Positions 6,678-14,522 are shown, numbered from the stretch's first letter. The stretch is 22,083 nt of DNA from JBGPNN01 sp041487495 (GCA_041487495.1 JBGPNN010000030.1:1-22083), one strand, 5' to 3'. The notes: generated by a model not told the origin, from the letters alone. Made by a program: numbers and translations.

Positions 6678-9320
6678 ATGAAGATACGGGCGCTGCCCGG
6701 AATCGAGATCGGGCGCCGCTTCCTGAAGTTCTTTGAGGAACGCGGCCACACGATCGTGCCAAGCTCGTCGCTGGTACCGGCGGGCGATCCCACGCTGCTA
6801 TTCGCCAACGCCGGGATGGTCCAGTTCAAGGACGTGTTCCTGGGTCAGGAGCGGCGTTCGTACGCCCGCGCGGTGACACTGCAACGCTGCATGCGCGTCA
6901 GTGGGAAGCACAACGATCTCGATGCCGTTGGTCCGAGTCCCCGCCACCACACGCTGTTCTTTATGCTCGGAAACTTCAGCTTCGGCGACTACTTCAAGCG
7001 CGAGGCGATTCCCTACGCGTGGGAGTTCGTGACGCGTGAACTGGGGATTGATCCCGAGCGACTGGTCGCGACCGTGCTCCACAACGACGATGAATCATAC
7101 GGTCACTGGCGGTTGATCGGCTTGCCGGTCTCGCGCGTCTTCCGAATGGGCGAAGAGACGAACTTCTGGGCGATGGGACCGACCGGACCATGCGGTCCCA
7201 ACTCGGAGCTGCACTATGACTGGGGACCGGAATCCTGCACCTGCGGGCGGCCCGATTGCAGCGTCGCCCTGGACAACGGCTGTGGGCGGTGGTTGGAAAT
7301 CTGGAACCTGGTGTTCATGCAGTTCGACCAGGACGCCGGCGGAACACGCACGCCGCTGCCGAAGCCCGGCGTCGACACCGGCATGGGGCTCGAGCGCATC
7401 GCGTCGGTCGTGCAGAACACGCCATCCAACTACGACACCGATCTGTTCACCCCGATCCTGGACCGCGTGCAGACCATGCTGGGACACACCGCCGAGCAGC
7501 GGCGCGACGCGTACGTACCCTATCGTGTCATCGCCGATCACGGGCGGGCGGCCGCGTTTCTGATTGCGGATGGCGTGACGCCCGGCAACGAGGGTCGTGC
7601 CTATGTCCTGCGGATGATCCTGCGGCGGGCCATCCGTTTCGGCCAGCGCGTCGGTTTCCATCGACCGTTTCTGGGCGAGGTGGCCGGGGCCGTCATCGAG
7701 CATGTGGGCGGCGACCAGCCACAACTCGTGGAGCGCCGCGCGTTCATTACACAGGTGATTGAGGCCGAGGAGATTCGGTTTTCGCACACTCTGTCGGCCG
7801 GTCTCGATCGCCTCGCTGACGTGGTTGCGGCCACGCGCGAGCGCGGTCGCGATGTGCTTCCTGGTACCGACGTCTTCCGCCTCTACGACACATACGGATT
7901 TCCCGTCGAGATGACGCGCGACGCGGCCCGCGAGACCGGCCTGGGGATCGATGAGGACGGTTTCCGCCGCGAGATGGAGGCGCAGCGTCGCCGCAGCCGT
8001 GGGTCGACGACCGCAGCGGCTGTCGCGGCGCCGAATGCGATCGCCGACCTGGCGGGTACCGAATTCCTTGGCTACACGCGCGAGTCCGCTCTTGCGACGG
8101 TACTGGCCGTGCTCAAGGACGGCGCGTCGGTCGGCGAGGCCGAGCCAGGTGACGAGGTCGTTGTCGTCCTGGACCGCACGCCGTTCTACGCAGAATCCGG
8201 CGGCCAGGTTGGCGATACGGGCACGCTGACAGGGCGAAGACTGCGCGTGGAGATCGGCGACACGCGCCGGCTGGCACCGTCGGTCAGCGGGCACTCCGGC
8301 CGCGTGGTGGCGGGCCGGCTACGGCCGGGCACGCGCGTCCGCGCGACCGTCGATGGCAAGCGCCGCGCAGCGATCAAGCGTCATCATACCGCGACGCACC
8401 TGCTCCATCGTGCGTTGCAGGAGGTTCTGGGGGAGCACGCGCGTCAGGCGGGCTCGCTGGTCGCACCCGACAGGCTCCGTTTCGACTTCACGCACCTGGC
8501 GCCACTCACGCCCGAGGAGCAAGAGGCCATCGAGCGGCGTGTCAACGAGGTCGTTCTCGACAATCGCCCGGTCCGCGCCACCAGCATGTCGCTCGAGGAG
8601 GCGCGGCGTCAGGGCGCCATGGCGCTCTTCGGCGAGAAATACGGGGAACGCGTGCGCGTCGTCACCGTGAAGGATTACAGCCGCGAACTCTGCGGCGGGA
8701 CGCACCTGTCTTCGACGGGTGAGGTGGGCCTGTTCGTGATCACCGGCGAGAGCGGCGCGGCGGCCGGCGTACGCCGGATCGAAGCGGTCACCGGTTGGCC
8801 CGCCTACGAGCGCGCACGGGCGCAGGACCACCTCCTGGCCGCACTCGCCGCGGAACTCCGCGTAACACCCGGGGATCTGCTCGATCGCGCGCACCGGCTG
8901 CAGGCGCAGATCCGGGAGCTCGAACGGGTGGCGCGGAGCCGGCGGACCGACGATGTCCCAGAAACGGTCCGCACGCTGGACGTCGACGGCGTGCGCGTCG
9001 TGACATTGCGCATCGATGGAGCGACGCATGAGGCGCTGCGGGCGGCGGGCGACCGACTACGCGATCGGCTGGGGCAGGGCATCATCGTGCTCGGCGGGGT
9101 GGCCGGCGACCGCGTCAACCTGGTCGCAATGGTCACCCCCGATCTGCACGGTCGTGGTTTGCGCGCGGACGCCATTCTCCGTGCCGTGGCGGCGCGCGTC
9201 GGAGGGACCGGTGGCGGCAAGGCTGATCTGGCGCAGGGCGGCGGCCGTGAGGCGGCCCGGCTCGACGAGGCTCTCGACGCAGTCGCCGACGACGTGCGCC
9301 AACGTACGGGAGGCGGGTAG
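6678..9320 (+). CDS. alaS: Alanyl-tRNA synthetase
   Basis: This 880-aa full-length class-II synthetase charges tRNA(Ala) with alanine. The N-terminal catalytic core is recognisable from PSSSLVPAGDPTLLFANAGM, from MRVSGKHNDLDAVG and from MLGNFSFGDYFKREAI; the motif-3 region is DTGMGLERI. The editing domain that removes mischarged Ser and Gly has the zinc ligands of HTATH (about 570 and 574) and CGGTH (about 672 and 676). The C-terminal DHHA1/C-Ala domain ends with GGTGGGKADLAQGGG. The ATG at 6678 is 7 bp after the aminotransferase stop, with GGAG upstream. The order alaS-ruvX-DUF1292-mltG is the Bacillota-type arrangement. No T-box leader precedes it. Confidence 0.99.
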   Translation: MKIRALPGIEIGRRFLKFFEERGHTIVPSSSLVPAGDPTLLFANAGMVQFKDVFLGQERRSYARAVTLQRCMRVSGKHNDLDAVGPSPRHHTLFFMLGNFSFGDYFKREAIPYAWEFVTRELGIDPERLVATVLHNDDESYGHWRLIGLPVSRVFRMGEETNFWAMGPTGPCGPNSELHYDWGPESCTCGRPDCSVALDNGCGRWLEIWNLVFMQFDQDAGGTRTPLPKPGVDTGMGLERIASVVQNTPSNYDTDLFTPILDRVQTMLGHTAEQRRDAYVPYRVIADHGRAAAFLIADGVTPGNEGRAYVLRMILRRAIRFGQRVGFHRPFLGEVAGAVIEHVGGDQPQLVERRAFITQVIEAEEIRFSHTLSAGLDRLADVVAATRERGRDVLPGTDVFRLYDTYGFPVEMTRDAARETGLGIDEDGFRREMEAQRRRSRGSTTAAAVAAPNAIADLAGTEFLGYTRESALATVLAVLKDGASVGEAEPGDEVVVVLDRTPFYAESGGQVGDTGTLTGRRLRVEIGDTRRLAPSVSGHSGRVVAGRLRPGTRVRATVDGKRRAAIKRHHTATHLLHRALQEVLGEHARQAGSLVAPDRLRFDFTHLAPLTPEEQEAIERRVNEVVLDNRPVRATSMSLEEARRQGAMALFGEKYGERVRVVTVKDYSRELCGGTHLSSTGEVGLFVITGESGAAAGVRRIEAVTGWPAYERARAQDHLLAALAAELRVTPGDLLDRAHRLQAQIRELERVARSRRTDDVPETVRTLDVDGVRVVTLRIDGATHEALRAAGDRLRDRLGQGIIVLGGVAGDRVNLVAMVTPDLHGRGLRADAILRAVAARVGGTGGGKADLAQGGGREAARLDEALDAVADDVRQRTGGG

Positions 9321-9323
9321 CAC

Positions 9324-9758
9324 GTGCGGATCCTCGCGATCGATCCGGGTGAGCGGCGGTTGGGGCTTGCGCTCAGCGACCCATCCGGCACGATCGCGAG
9401 CCCCTTGAGTGTGATCGAGCGATCCAGCTGGACGAACGATCTGCGGCGGATTCGGCGCGTCGTCAAGGAGCACGCCGTTGGCGAAGTTGTGGTCGGGCGC
9501 CCGCTGACCCTGCGGGGCGAGGTGGGCGCTCAGGCGCAGGAGGCGCAGCGGTTCGCGGCGCGACTGCGCGCAGCGCTCCACGTGCCCGTGACCGAGGTCG
9601 ATGAACGGTTTTCGTCGGTGGCCGCCGAGCGCGTGATGCGCGACGCCGGTAGTAGAGCGGCCGAGCGCCGAAGCCGGCGCGACGCGGTGGCGGCCGCGTT
9701 GATCCTGCAACCGTATCTGGAACGACGGGGCCGGACCGATCCGTTGCGGGCGCCCTGA
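9324..9758 (+). CDS. ruvX: RuvX/YqgF Holliday-junction resolvase-like nuclease
   Basis: This 144-aa RNase-H-fold protein has the N-terminal AIDPGERRLGLALSD motif carrying the first catalytic Asp, the strand VGEVVVGRPLTLRGEVG, and the DERFSSVAAERVMRDAG region with the next acidic residue. The RRDAVAAALILQPYLE helix supplies the last Asp. The family is linked to Holliday-junction resolution and to maturation of pre-16S rRNA 5' ends. The GTG start at 9324 lies 3 bp after the alaS stop with GGGAGGCGGG upstream, so it is co-transcribed with alaS. Confidence 0.96.
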   Translation: MRILAIDPGERRLGLALSDPSGTIASPLSVIERSSWTNDLRRIRRVVKEHAVGEVVVGRPLTLRGEVGAQAQEAQRFAARLRAALHVPVTEVDERFSSVAAERVMRDAGSRAAERRSRRDAVAAALILQPYLERRGRTDPLRAP

Positions 9759-9773
9759 TGAAGATGTTATGCT
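9744..9773 (+). promoter_or_regulatory. Candidate promoter for DUF1292-mltG-yqeG
   Basis: TTGCGG (9744-9749), an 18-nt spacer and the extended -10 TGT-TATGCT (9765-9773) overlap the ruvX 3' end. They predict a start near 9780 and a 60-nt leader. The 84-bp ruvX-DUF1292 gap is the widest in this cluster, which supports a secondary promoter. Confidence 0.5.
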
Positions 9774-9842
9774 CGGCCCGAGCGCACTGGCGTTTCTCAG
9801 TCCCGCTACCGAGATTGGGTTGAACCGGGTCGTGGAGGTGCG

Positions 9843-10208
9843 GTGGTGGTGGAAGAGACCGATGTAATTACGCTGCAGGATGAGGATGGCACGGAGCACC
9901 GGTTCAACCTTGTCGACGTGGTCGAAGTAGATCGCCGGCGTTACGCGGTCCTGCTGCCTGAAGATGAGGAAGACGCCGCGGCGGTGATTTTCCGCATGGA
10001 GTCGGAAGACCGGCTGGTCCCGATCGAAGATGATGAAGAACTTGGCCGCGTGATGGCCGCGCTCGAGGCCACGGAGAGCTACGGCGAGATCATCCTCGAA
10101 GAGGGTGAGGAGGATCGCGACGAGATGGGCGTGCTCGACGAACTCGGCGAGGATATCGAGGCGAACGGCGATCGCACAGACGACGAAGACGATGAGGAGG
10201 ACGAGTAA
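9843..10208 (+). CDS. DUF1292 family acidic protein (YrzB-like)
   Basis: This 121-aa, strongly acidic protein shows the DUF1292 core VITLQDEDGTEHRFNLVDVV, then YAVLLPEDEED and a second strand set ending VMAALEA. A long Asp/Glu tail follows (DDEDDEEDE at the very end). The family occurs next to ruvX and mltG in Bacillota, but no function is established. Three consecutive GTG codons (9843, 9846, 9849) could each be the start; GGAGG at 9834-9838 fits the second best (7-nt spacing), so the N terminus is uncertain by one or two residues. The acidic tail is longer than I would expect for the family and may be a disordered extension. Confidence 0.9.
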   Translation: MVVEETDVITLQDEDGTEHRFNLVDVVEVDRRRYAVLLPEDEEDAAAVIFRMESEDRLVPIEDDEELGRVMAALEATESYGEIILEEGEEDRDEMGVLDELGEDIEANGDRTDDEDDEEDE

Positions 10209-10225
10209 CCGGCGCCGATGAGGTC

Positions 10226-11263
10226 GTGAGCCGTCCGAGCGGTCCGCTCGACCCATCACGCCGGCGGGCGATGCGCGCGTTTCGCATCGCGATCGTCGGC
10301 GCGCTGTTGGTGATCGCGGTCCTCGGCGCCGCCATATGGTGGGAGGTCCGACCGGTGGGCCCAGGCTCGCAGGTCGCCGTGACGGTTCCCAAAGGCGCGT
10401 CGACGTGGCAAATCGGTGAACACCTGTCGCGCGCCGGCCTGCTCCGCAGCCCGAGGGCGCTGGTGATCGCGACCGTCCTTCGCCACGCGGCGGGTCATTT
10501 GCGGCACGGTGAATATCTGCTCGGACCGTCGCAGAGCGCAGTGGAGATTGTAGACGCGCTCGTGGGGGGCGCGATGGTCCTCCACCGGGTGACGATCCCC
10601 GAGGGCTATACCGCCAGGCAGATCGCCGATCTTCTGTCGACGGAGGGGCTGGTCGATCGCGACCGGTTTCTCGACGTGGCGCTACGCCAGGGGCGGAACC
10701 TACGGCGGGCGACGCTGACCGATCTGCCCATCGACAGCGTCGAGGGGTATCTCTTTCCCGAGACCTACCAGTTGCCGCGTGGGCTGGGTGAGGACGCGGT
10801 CATCCAACGGTTCCTCGATCGCTTCGATGCCGCGGTTGGAGCCGACGTGCGGGAAGCCGCCCGCGCGCGAGGGCTCACACTGCATCAGCTGCTCACCGTG
10901 GCCTCGATGGTAGAACGTGAGACCCGCCTTTCCGAGGAGCGGCCTGTGGTCGCCGGCGTGATTTACAATCGTCTGGCGAAGGGGATGCGGCTGGAGATCG
11001 ACGCGACAGTATTGTACGCTTTGGGCCGGCACAAGGAAGTCATCACGCTGGAGGATCTGGCTGTGGACTCTCCGTACAACACCTACCGGTATGCTGGTCT
11101 GCCGCCGGGCCCGATCGCCAACCCGGGGATCGCGGCCATGACCGCGGCTGCGGCGCCGGAGCCGACGCCGTATCTGTACTATGTCCTCAAGCCCGACGGA
11201 CACCATCATTTCAGCCGGACGTTCGATGAGCACCGCGCCGCAGTACGGCGGTATCGCCGGTGA
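10226..11263 (+). CDS. mltG: Endolytic murein transglycosylase MltG (YceG-like)
   Basis: This 345-aa inner-membrane protein has one membrane segment at about residues 18-40 and an outward-facing YceG domain. It cuts nascent glycan strands and so ends peptidoglycan polymerisation. Visible family blocks are VTIPEGYTARQIADLLS, DSVEGYLFPETYQLP, the catalytic ASMVERET segment with Glu230, VIYNRLAKGMRLEIDATV and SPYNTYRYAGLPPGPIANPG. The GTG at 10226 has GATGAGG very close; an ATG at 10271 is an alternative that still keeps the membrane segment. The stop overlaps the yqeG start as GTGA. Confidence 0.96.
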   Translation: MSRPSGPLDPSRRRAMRAFRIAIVGALLVIAVLGAAIWWEVRPVGPGSQVAVTVPKGASTWQIGEHLSRAGLLRSPRALVIATVLRHAAGHLRHGEYLLGPSQSAVEIVDALVGGAMVLHRVTIPEGYTARQIADLLSTEGLVDRDRFLDVALRQGRNLRRATLTDLPIDSVEGYLFPETYQLPRGLGEDAVIQRFLDRFDAAVGADVREAARARGLTLHQLLTVASMVERETRLSEERPVVAGVIYNRLAKGMRLEIDATVLYALGRHKEVITLEDLAVDSPYNTYRYAGLPPGPIANPGIAAMTAAAAPEPTPYLYYVLKPDGHHHFSRTFDEHRAAVRRYRR

Positions 11264-11787
11264 TCGGCCCGCTGCGGTTGCTCGCGCCCCGGTATCGCGT
11301 GCGTATCGTCACGGACCTCACACCGTCCGTGCTGCGGGCCTGGCAGATCGAGGGGTTGATGCTCGACCTGGACAACACCCTGGTGCATTGGGGCGAGGCC
11401 GCTCCGCCGGGACCGGTGGGTGCGTGGATCGACGAGCTCCAGCGTGCCCGGATTCCCACATGCCTGGTGTCCAACAACGTGAACCGGCGCGTGCGCACGG
11501 CCGCGGGCCTGTTGGGGATGCCCTTTGCGGAGGGCCGCTACAAGCCCAGCGGGTCGAAACTCCGCCACGCGCTCCTGCTGCTCGGCACGCCACCGCAGCG
11601 GACCGCTATGGTCGGAGACCAGCTGTTCACCGACATATTGGCCGGCAACCTGATGGGTGTGCCCACGGTCTTGACCACGCCGCTGTCGCCACGCGAATCA
11701 CTGCGGACCCGGACGCTCCGCATCTTCGAGCGCCTGGTGCTGATGATACTGGCCCGACGGGGCATCACGCCCCAGGAACCGGTCTGA
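11260..11787 (+). CDS. yqeG: YqeG-family HAD-IIIA phosphatase
   Basis: This 175-aa protein has the DxD motif of HAD phosphatases in LMLDLDNTLV (Asp36 nucleophile, Asp38), motif II in CLVSNN, the Lys of GRYKPSG, and the acidic motif in MVGDQLFTDILAGN. This set and the N-terminal DLTPSVLRAWQIEGL match the YqeG group, related to plant PGP phosphatases and linked to phosphatidylglycerol-phosphate dephosphorylation in some lineages (family knowledge; not demonstrable here). The GTG start at 11260 overlaps the mltG stop, so translation is coupled. In Bacillus the next genes are yqeH-aroE, but here the cluster ends and the next gene is convergent, with no convincing terminator in the 68-bp gap. Confidence 0.9.
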   Translation: MIGPLRLLAPRYRVRIVTDLTPSVLRAWQIEGLMLDLDNTLVHWGEAAPPGPVGAWIDELQRARIPTCLVSNNVNRRVRTAAGLLGMPFAEGRYKPSGSKLRHALLLLGTPPQRTAMVGDQLFTDILAGNLMGVPTVLTTPLSPRESLRTRTLRIFERLVLMILARRGITPQEPV

Positions 11788-11855
11788 CCCCTCCTCCCAA
11801 CGGGCATATTCGAAGGTGCCTGCGCCTGTAGCGCGAGCGATAGGGTGGCGTAGGG

Positions 11856-12833
11856 TCAGGTGTTCGGTGTCGACACGGAGGCCACAGTCGTGTTGCCGCC
11901 GCTACGGGCGCGGGCCAGGGCTTCATGCAGCCGCGCGAGCAGCCCTCGATCATCTTCGGCGTCGCGCGGGAAACTGGCCAGACCGATGCTTACGGTCCGC
12001 GCCAGCGGGGACGGGTGATCGGGGAGGATGAAGGCGTGCTGCTCGACGGCGACGCGGATCCGTTCGGCCAGCACGAAAGCGCCATCCATTGGAGTCTCGG
12101 GCAGGATCAGGCCGAAGCGGACATCGCCCAGGGCCGCCCGCAGATCGATCTGGCGAGTCGAGCGCGTGAGGATATCGGCCAGCGTGATGGTCACGGTCCG
12201 AAGCCCTTCCTCGCCCGAGGACTCGCGAACGTCGTCGTCCTGATCGAGGGCGACCAGCGCCAGCGAGAACACGCGACCGAATCGTTGGCTGCGGCGCACT
12301 TCGCGGCGAACCGCGATCGAGAAATAGTTGGCGTTGTAGAGGCCCGTCGGCGAATCCACGACGACCTGGCGCCGGAGCCGGTCGCGCAATTGTTCGAGTT
12401 GCTCCTGCGCGGTCAGGAGGCGGCGTTCACGCTGCCGTTCCTGACGGCGGATGCCCTCGAGGAGCCCGGCGGAGACGATCTGATCAAGCGACTGTACGGT
12501 CGCCACGTCGAGAGCGGGCGACGCCTGGGGGTCGGTCAGGAACTCGGTGATCACGGCTTTGCCGGCCAGGATGGCGCGGATGACGTCGTTCGACGGGACG
12601 TGCCCGGCAAACGCATCCTGGCTGAGGCGGGAGGCAAATGCGACGAAGGATTCGGCACTCCCGGACGACGCTGCCTCGATGAGGGCGTCGAGGCCGGCGA
12701 GCATGAAGTGGTCAGTTCGCTCCGCGTCACGCCACCAGGGGTTCGCGCTGGGAGCACCGACGATGAATGCGGACCACCGGCTGGCCAGGATCCGGCGATG
12801 GGCGCGAACGCGCTCGATCAGGACGGGATGCAT
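11856..12833 (-). CDS. Degenerate GGDEF-domain protein with N-terminal helical domain
   Basis: This 325-aa soluble protein has an N-terminal helical region (about 1-125) that resembles the RsbRD-type sensor-kinase/RsbT-co-antagonist N-terminal domain (inference), a coiled coil (about 125-157) and a GGDEF fold (about 158-315; start DSPTGLYNANYFS, end VSIGLASFPRDAEDD). The active-site motif reads GDVRF (236-240) instead of GGDEF, and the usual DLDHFK metal site is ALDQDD, so diguanylate cyclase activity is unlikely. The RxxD inhibitory-site motif is kept as RQID (227-230), exactly five residues before the motif, so the protein may bind c-di-GMP as a receptor. The ATG at 12833 has a modest GGGA. 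It diverges from the Roadblock gene. Confidence 0.87.
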   Translation of the reverse strand: MHPVLIERVRAHRRILASRWSAFIVGAPSANPWWRDAERTDHFMLAGLDALIEAASSGSAESFVAFASRLSQDAFAGHVPSNDVIRAILAGKAVITEFLTDPQASPALDVATVQSLDQIVSAGLLEGIRRQERQRERRLLTAQEQLEQLRDRLRRQVVVDSPTGLYNANYFSIAVRREVRRSQRFGRVFSLALVALDQDDDVRESSGEEGLRTVTITLADILTRSTRQIDLRAALGDVRFGLILPETPMDGAFVLAERIRVAVEQHAFILPDHPSPLARTVSIGLASFPRDAEDDRGLLARLHEALARARSGGNTTVASVSTPNT

Positions 12834-12851
12834 GTCACATTCCCGGGGCGT

Positions 12852-12860
12852 TGCTACGAT
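12852..12860 (+). promoter_or_regulatory. Candidate extended -10 promoter for Roadblock-lytic transglycosylase
   Basis: TGC-TACGAT forms an extended -10 element with a start near 12867, leaving a leader of about 38 nt to the GTG at 12905. No good -35 box was found. It lies in the short divergent region shared with the GGDEF-like gene. Confidence 0.35.
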
Positions 12861-12904
12861 ATGGCGTTGGGCAATCCCTCTTCTCGGCAGGAGGCGTGGG
12901 TCTG

Positions 12905-13297
12905 GTGGCGAACACTGACGGCCGCCCGAGCTCGAGTATGGGGACGAAACTGAGAGGGATTCTCCAAGAACTCGTCGGCGACGACACGCGCGCGGCGGCG
13001 GTCGTGGCGATGGACGGGAGTGTCGTCGAGTCGGTGACCAAGGGCGGGTCGAGCGACCTCTCCAAAGCCGGTCTTGATCTCGCCGCGCTGATCAAGGTCG
13101 GCGCCTACTGCATCCGCAAACTGGAAGGCGGAGATCTCGACTACGCCACACTGACGACCGAAAGCCTGGCCGTGCTTGTGGTGTCGATGAGCCCCACCTA
13201 CTATCTGGCGACGGTGCTCGATGCTGGCGGAAACGTGGCTCGAGCGCGGCTGCAGATCCGCCGCCGCAAAGCCGAGATCGTGGAGCAGCTCGCATGA
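12905..13297 (+). CDS. Roadblock/LC7 domain protein
   Basis: This protein of about 130 aa has one Roadblock/LC7 (longin-like) domain: an N-terminal helix (GTKLRGILQELV), the strand AAAVVAMDGSVVESVTKG, a helix with LDLAALIKVGAYCIRKL, and strands around LAVLVVSMSPTYYLATVLDAGG. Bacterial members such as MglB regulate small Ras-like GTPases or form homodimer platforms in polarity and motility. The start is uncertain: GTG 12905 has AGGAGG 10 nt upstream, while ATG 12938 lacks a site but fits the domain start. The stop overlaps the lytic transglycosylase start (ATGA). No GTPase gene (MglA-like) is in the window. Confidence 0.88.
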   Translation: MANTDGRPSSSMGTKLRGILQELVGDDTRAAAVVAMDGSVVESVTKGGSSDLSKAGLDLAALIKVGAYCIRKLEGGDLDYATLTTESLAVLVVSMSPTYYLATVLDAGGNVARARLQIRRRKAEIVEQLA

Positions 13298-14235
13298 GGC
13301 GTGCGACCATTCTGCTGACGGGCATCGTGATCTGCAGTATGGCACTCGTCGTTCAGACGGCCGCGGCCACCCCGCCGGGCCCGCTGGGGCTGCGTGAGGG
13401 AGCGACGCTGTTCTCGCAGGGCCGTCTGCGGGACGCCGAAGCGGTCTTTACCCACCAGGTCACACAGCACCCGCAGGAGGCGCAGGCCTGGCTGTGGCTG
13501 GGGATCGTCTATTACTACCTCGGCGAGCAACGCCTGGCGCTCCAGATGTTCGAATCGGCGGTGCGGCTGGCGCCGCGGGATGTATCGGTCCTGCTGTGGT
13601 GGGGGTATGGTCTCGTGAGTGCGGGCCAGATGGGCCCGGCCGAAATCGCGTTTCAGCGCGCTCTGCTGGCGCCTGGGCCGGATCAGGTCCACGAACTCGC
13701 GCTCCAGAGCCTGCGCGTGGTGCGACCTGTTCCCAAGCTTGAGGCCTTGAAGGGCGGGCCACCTGCCGCGCCTGCGTGGGTGACGGCGGTGGAAAGCTAC
13801 GGGCACCTCGCCCGGTATTACAACCCGCGGCTTCGCGCCGAGGACGCGGAGAAGATCGCGCAGGCCCTGCTGGGCTACGCATATCGGTTCAACGTCGATC
13901 CGCGCCTGGTGGTGGCGCTTGTTGTCGTCGAGTCCGGGTTCCAGCCGCACGTGGTGTCGCGCGCCGGCGCGCTCGGACTCGGGCAGTTGATGCCGGAGAC
14001 GGCTCGCGCCCTTGGTGTCGATCCTCAGGATCCGGTGCAAAATCTCTATGGGACGATCCGCTATCTGCGTGGCAATCTGGATCGCTTCGGCTATGAGAAC
14101 GTTCACCTGGCCCTCGCCGCGTACAATGCGGGACGCGGTGCGGTGGAACGTTACGAGGGCATTCCGCCGTATGATGAAACCAGATGGTACGTCCACAACG
14201 TGACACATCTGTACCGCCGGTTGCTCGCTCTCTAG
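13294..14235 (+). CDS. TPR-containing lytic transglycosylase (SLT domain)
   Basis: This 313-aa exported protein has a signal peptide (residues 1-25, ending QTAAA), a short TPR region (about 35-110: REGATLFSQGRLRDAEAVF, WLGIVYYYLGEQRLALQMFE) and a C-terminal lysozyme-like SLT domain (about 190-310). Catalytic Glu213 lies in VVVESGFQP, followed by SRAGALGLGQLMPETARALG and LALAAYNAGRGAVERYEGIP, all standard goose-lysozyme-fold motifs. It would cleave peptidoglycan between MurNAc and GlcNAc. The small size and the link to an upstream Roadblock gene suggest local wall opening for an envelope-spanning machine such as a pilus (inference). The 96 bp after the stop contain only weak hairpins and no clear terminator. 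Confidence 0.94.
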   Translation: MRRATILLTGIVICSMALVVQTAAATPPGPLGLREGATLFSQGRLRDAEAVFTHQVTQHPQEAQAWLWLGIVYYYLGEQRLALQMFESAVRLAPRDVSVLLWWGYGLVSAGQMGPAEIAFQRALLAPGPDQVHELALQSLRVVRPVPKLEALKGGPPAAPAWVTAVESYGHLARYYNPRLRAEDAEKIAQALLGYAYRFNVDPRLVVALVVVESGFQPHVVSRAGALGLGQLMPETARALGVDPQDPVQNLYGTIRYLRGNLDRFGYENVHLALAAYNAGRGAVERYEGIPPYDETRWYVHNVTHLYRRLLAL

Positions 14236-14331
14236 AGGGGCCTCGACCCCCTTCGGGAGAACCCTGCCGCAAGTCTGCGGATATCTGTTGGAGGGTCGGC
14301 GGAGGTCTAGGCGAAGCCGCGGCGGGGAAGA

Positions 14332-14359
14332 TTGAACGATAGCACGGTAACTGTATAGA
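14332..14359 (+). promoter_or_regulatory. Candidate promoter of riboswitch-1 operon
   Basis: TTGAAC (14332-14337), a 16-nt spacer and TATAGA (14354-14359) lie just before the aptamer. The predicted start (about 14366) would remove most of the outer P1 strand, so either P1 is short or the real promoter lies further upstream. Confidence 0.3.
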
Positions 14360-14360
14360 G

Positions 14361-14456
14361 CCTCCGAACGGGCAAACCCATCGCAAGGTGGGGACGCAAA
14401 GCCACGGGGGCGTGCGGTCACACACACCGCGCGGCCGGCCGGGTTGCCGAAGGGGT
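14361..14456 (+). promoter_or_regulatory. Cyclic di-GMP-I (GEMM-I) riboswitch aptamer 1
   Basis: The core matches the class-I c-di-GMP aptamer: GGGCAAACCC at 14370-14379, a stem capped by a GCAA tetraloop (14382-14385), GGGGACGCAAAGCC at 14389-14402, a second long stem, and GGGTTGCCGAAGG at 14441-14453. The ligand-contact bases corresponding to G20, A47 and C92 of the Vibrio Vc2 aptamer are G14372, A14399 and C14447. G at the G20 position favours c-di-GMP over the 3',3'-cGAMP (GEMM-Ib) variant. It precedes a terminator and a five-gene operon. Confidence 0.94.
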
Positions 14457-14465
14457 AGGTCTGGT

Positions 14466-14503
14466 ATGCCTTTCGGCCGCCTGCCGAAAGGCATTTCGTC
14501 TTC
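14466..14503 (+). terminator. Riboswitch-1 expression-platform terminator
   Basis: A perfect 12-bp stem (14466-14477 with 14483-14494, 5-nt loop) is followed by a T-rich tail TTCGTCTTC. Its 5' arm (14469-14477) can instead form nine pairs, one of them G-U, with 14446-14454, the 3' edge of the aptamer including the C92 equivalent. Ligand-bound aptamer would therefore free the terminator, predicting an OFF switch. Confidence 0.87.
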
Positions 14504-14522
14504 ATGGGCGGTGAGAACAACG

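Noticed and set aside
7095..8294. Minus-strand frame of 399 codons
   Set aside because: It is fully inside alaS and has low-complexity, unconserved composition.
9057..10259. Minus-strand frame of 400 codons across alaS, ruvX and DUF1292
   Set aside because: It is antisense to three recognised genes; no family motif seen.
11788..11855. Small GCGC-CTGTA-GCGC hairpin between convergent yqeG and the GGDEF-like gene
   Set aside because: Only 4 bp of stem and no T tract; too weak to call a terminator.
14361..14456. Possibility that the riboswitches are the cGAMP-binding GEMM-Ib variant
   Set aside because: Both aptamers carry G, not A, at the position equivalent to Vc2 G20, and keep the C92 equivalent.
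14388..14522. In-frame upward extension of the LIV-type binding protein gene (and likewise 19388-19501 for the sigma gene)
   Set aside because: These extensions read through the aptamer and terminator, have no family similarity, and the downstream ATGs have proper ribosome-binding sites.
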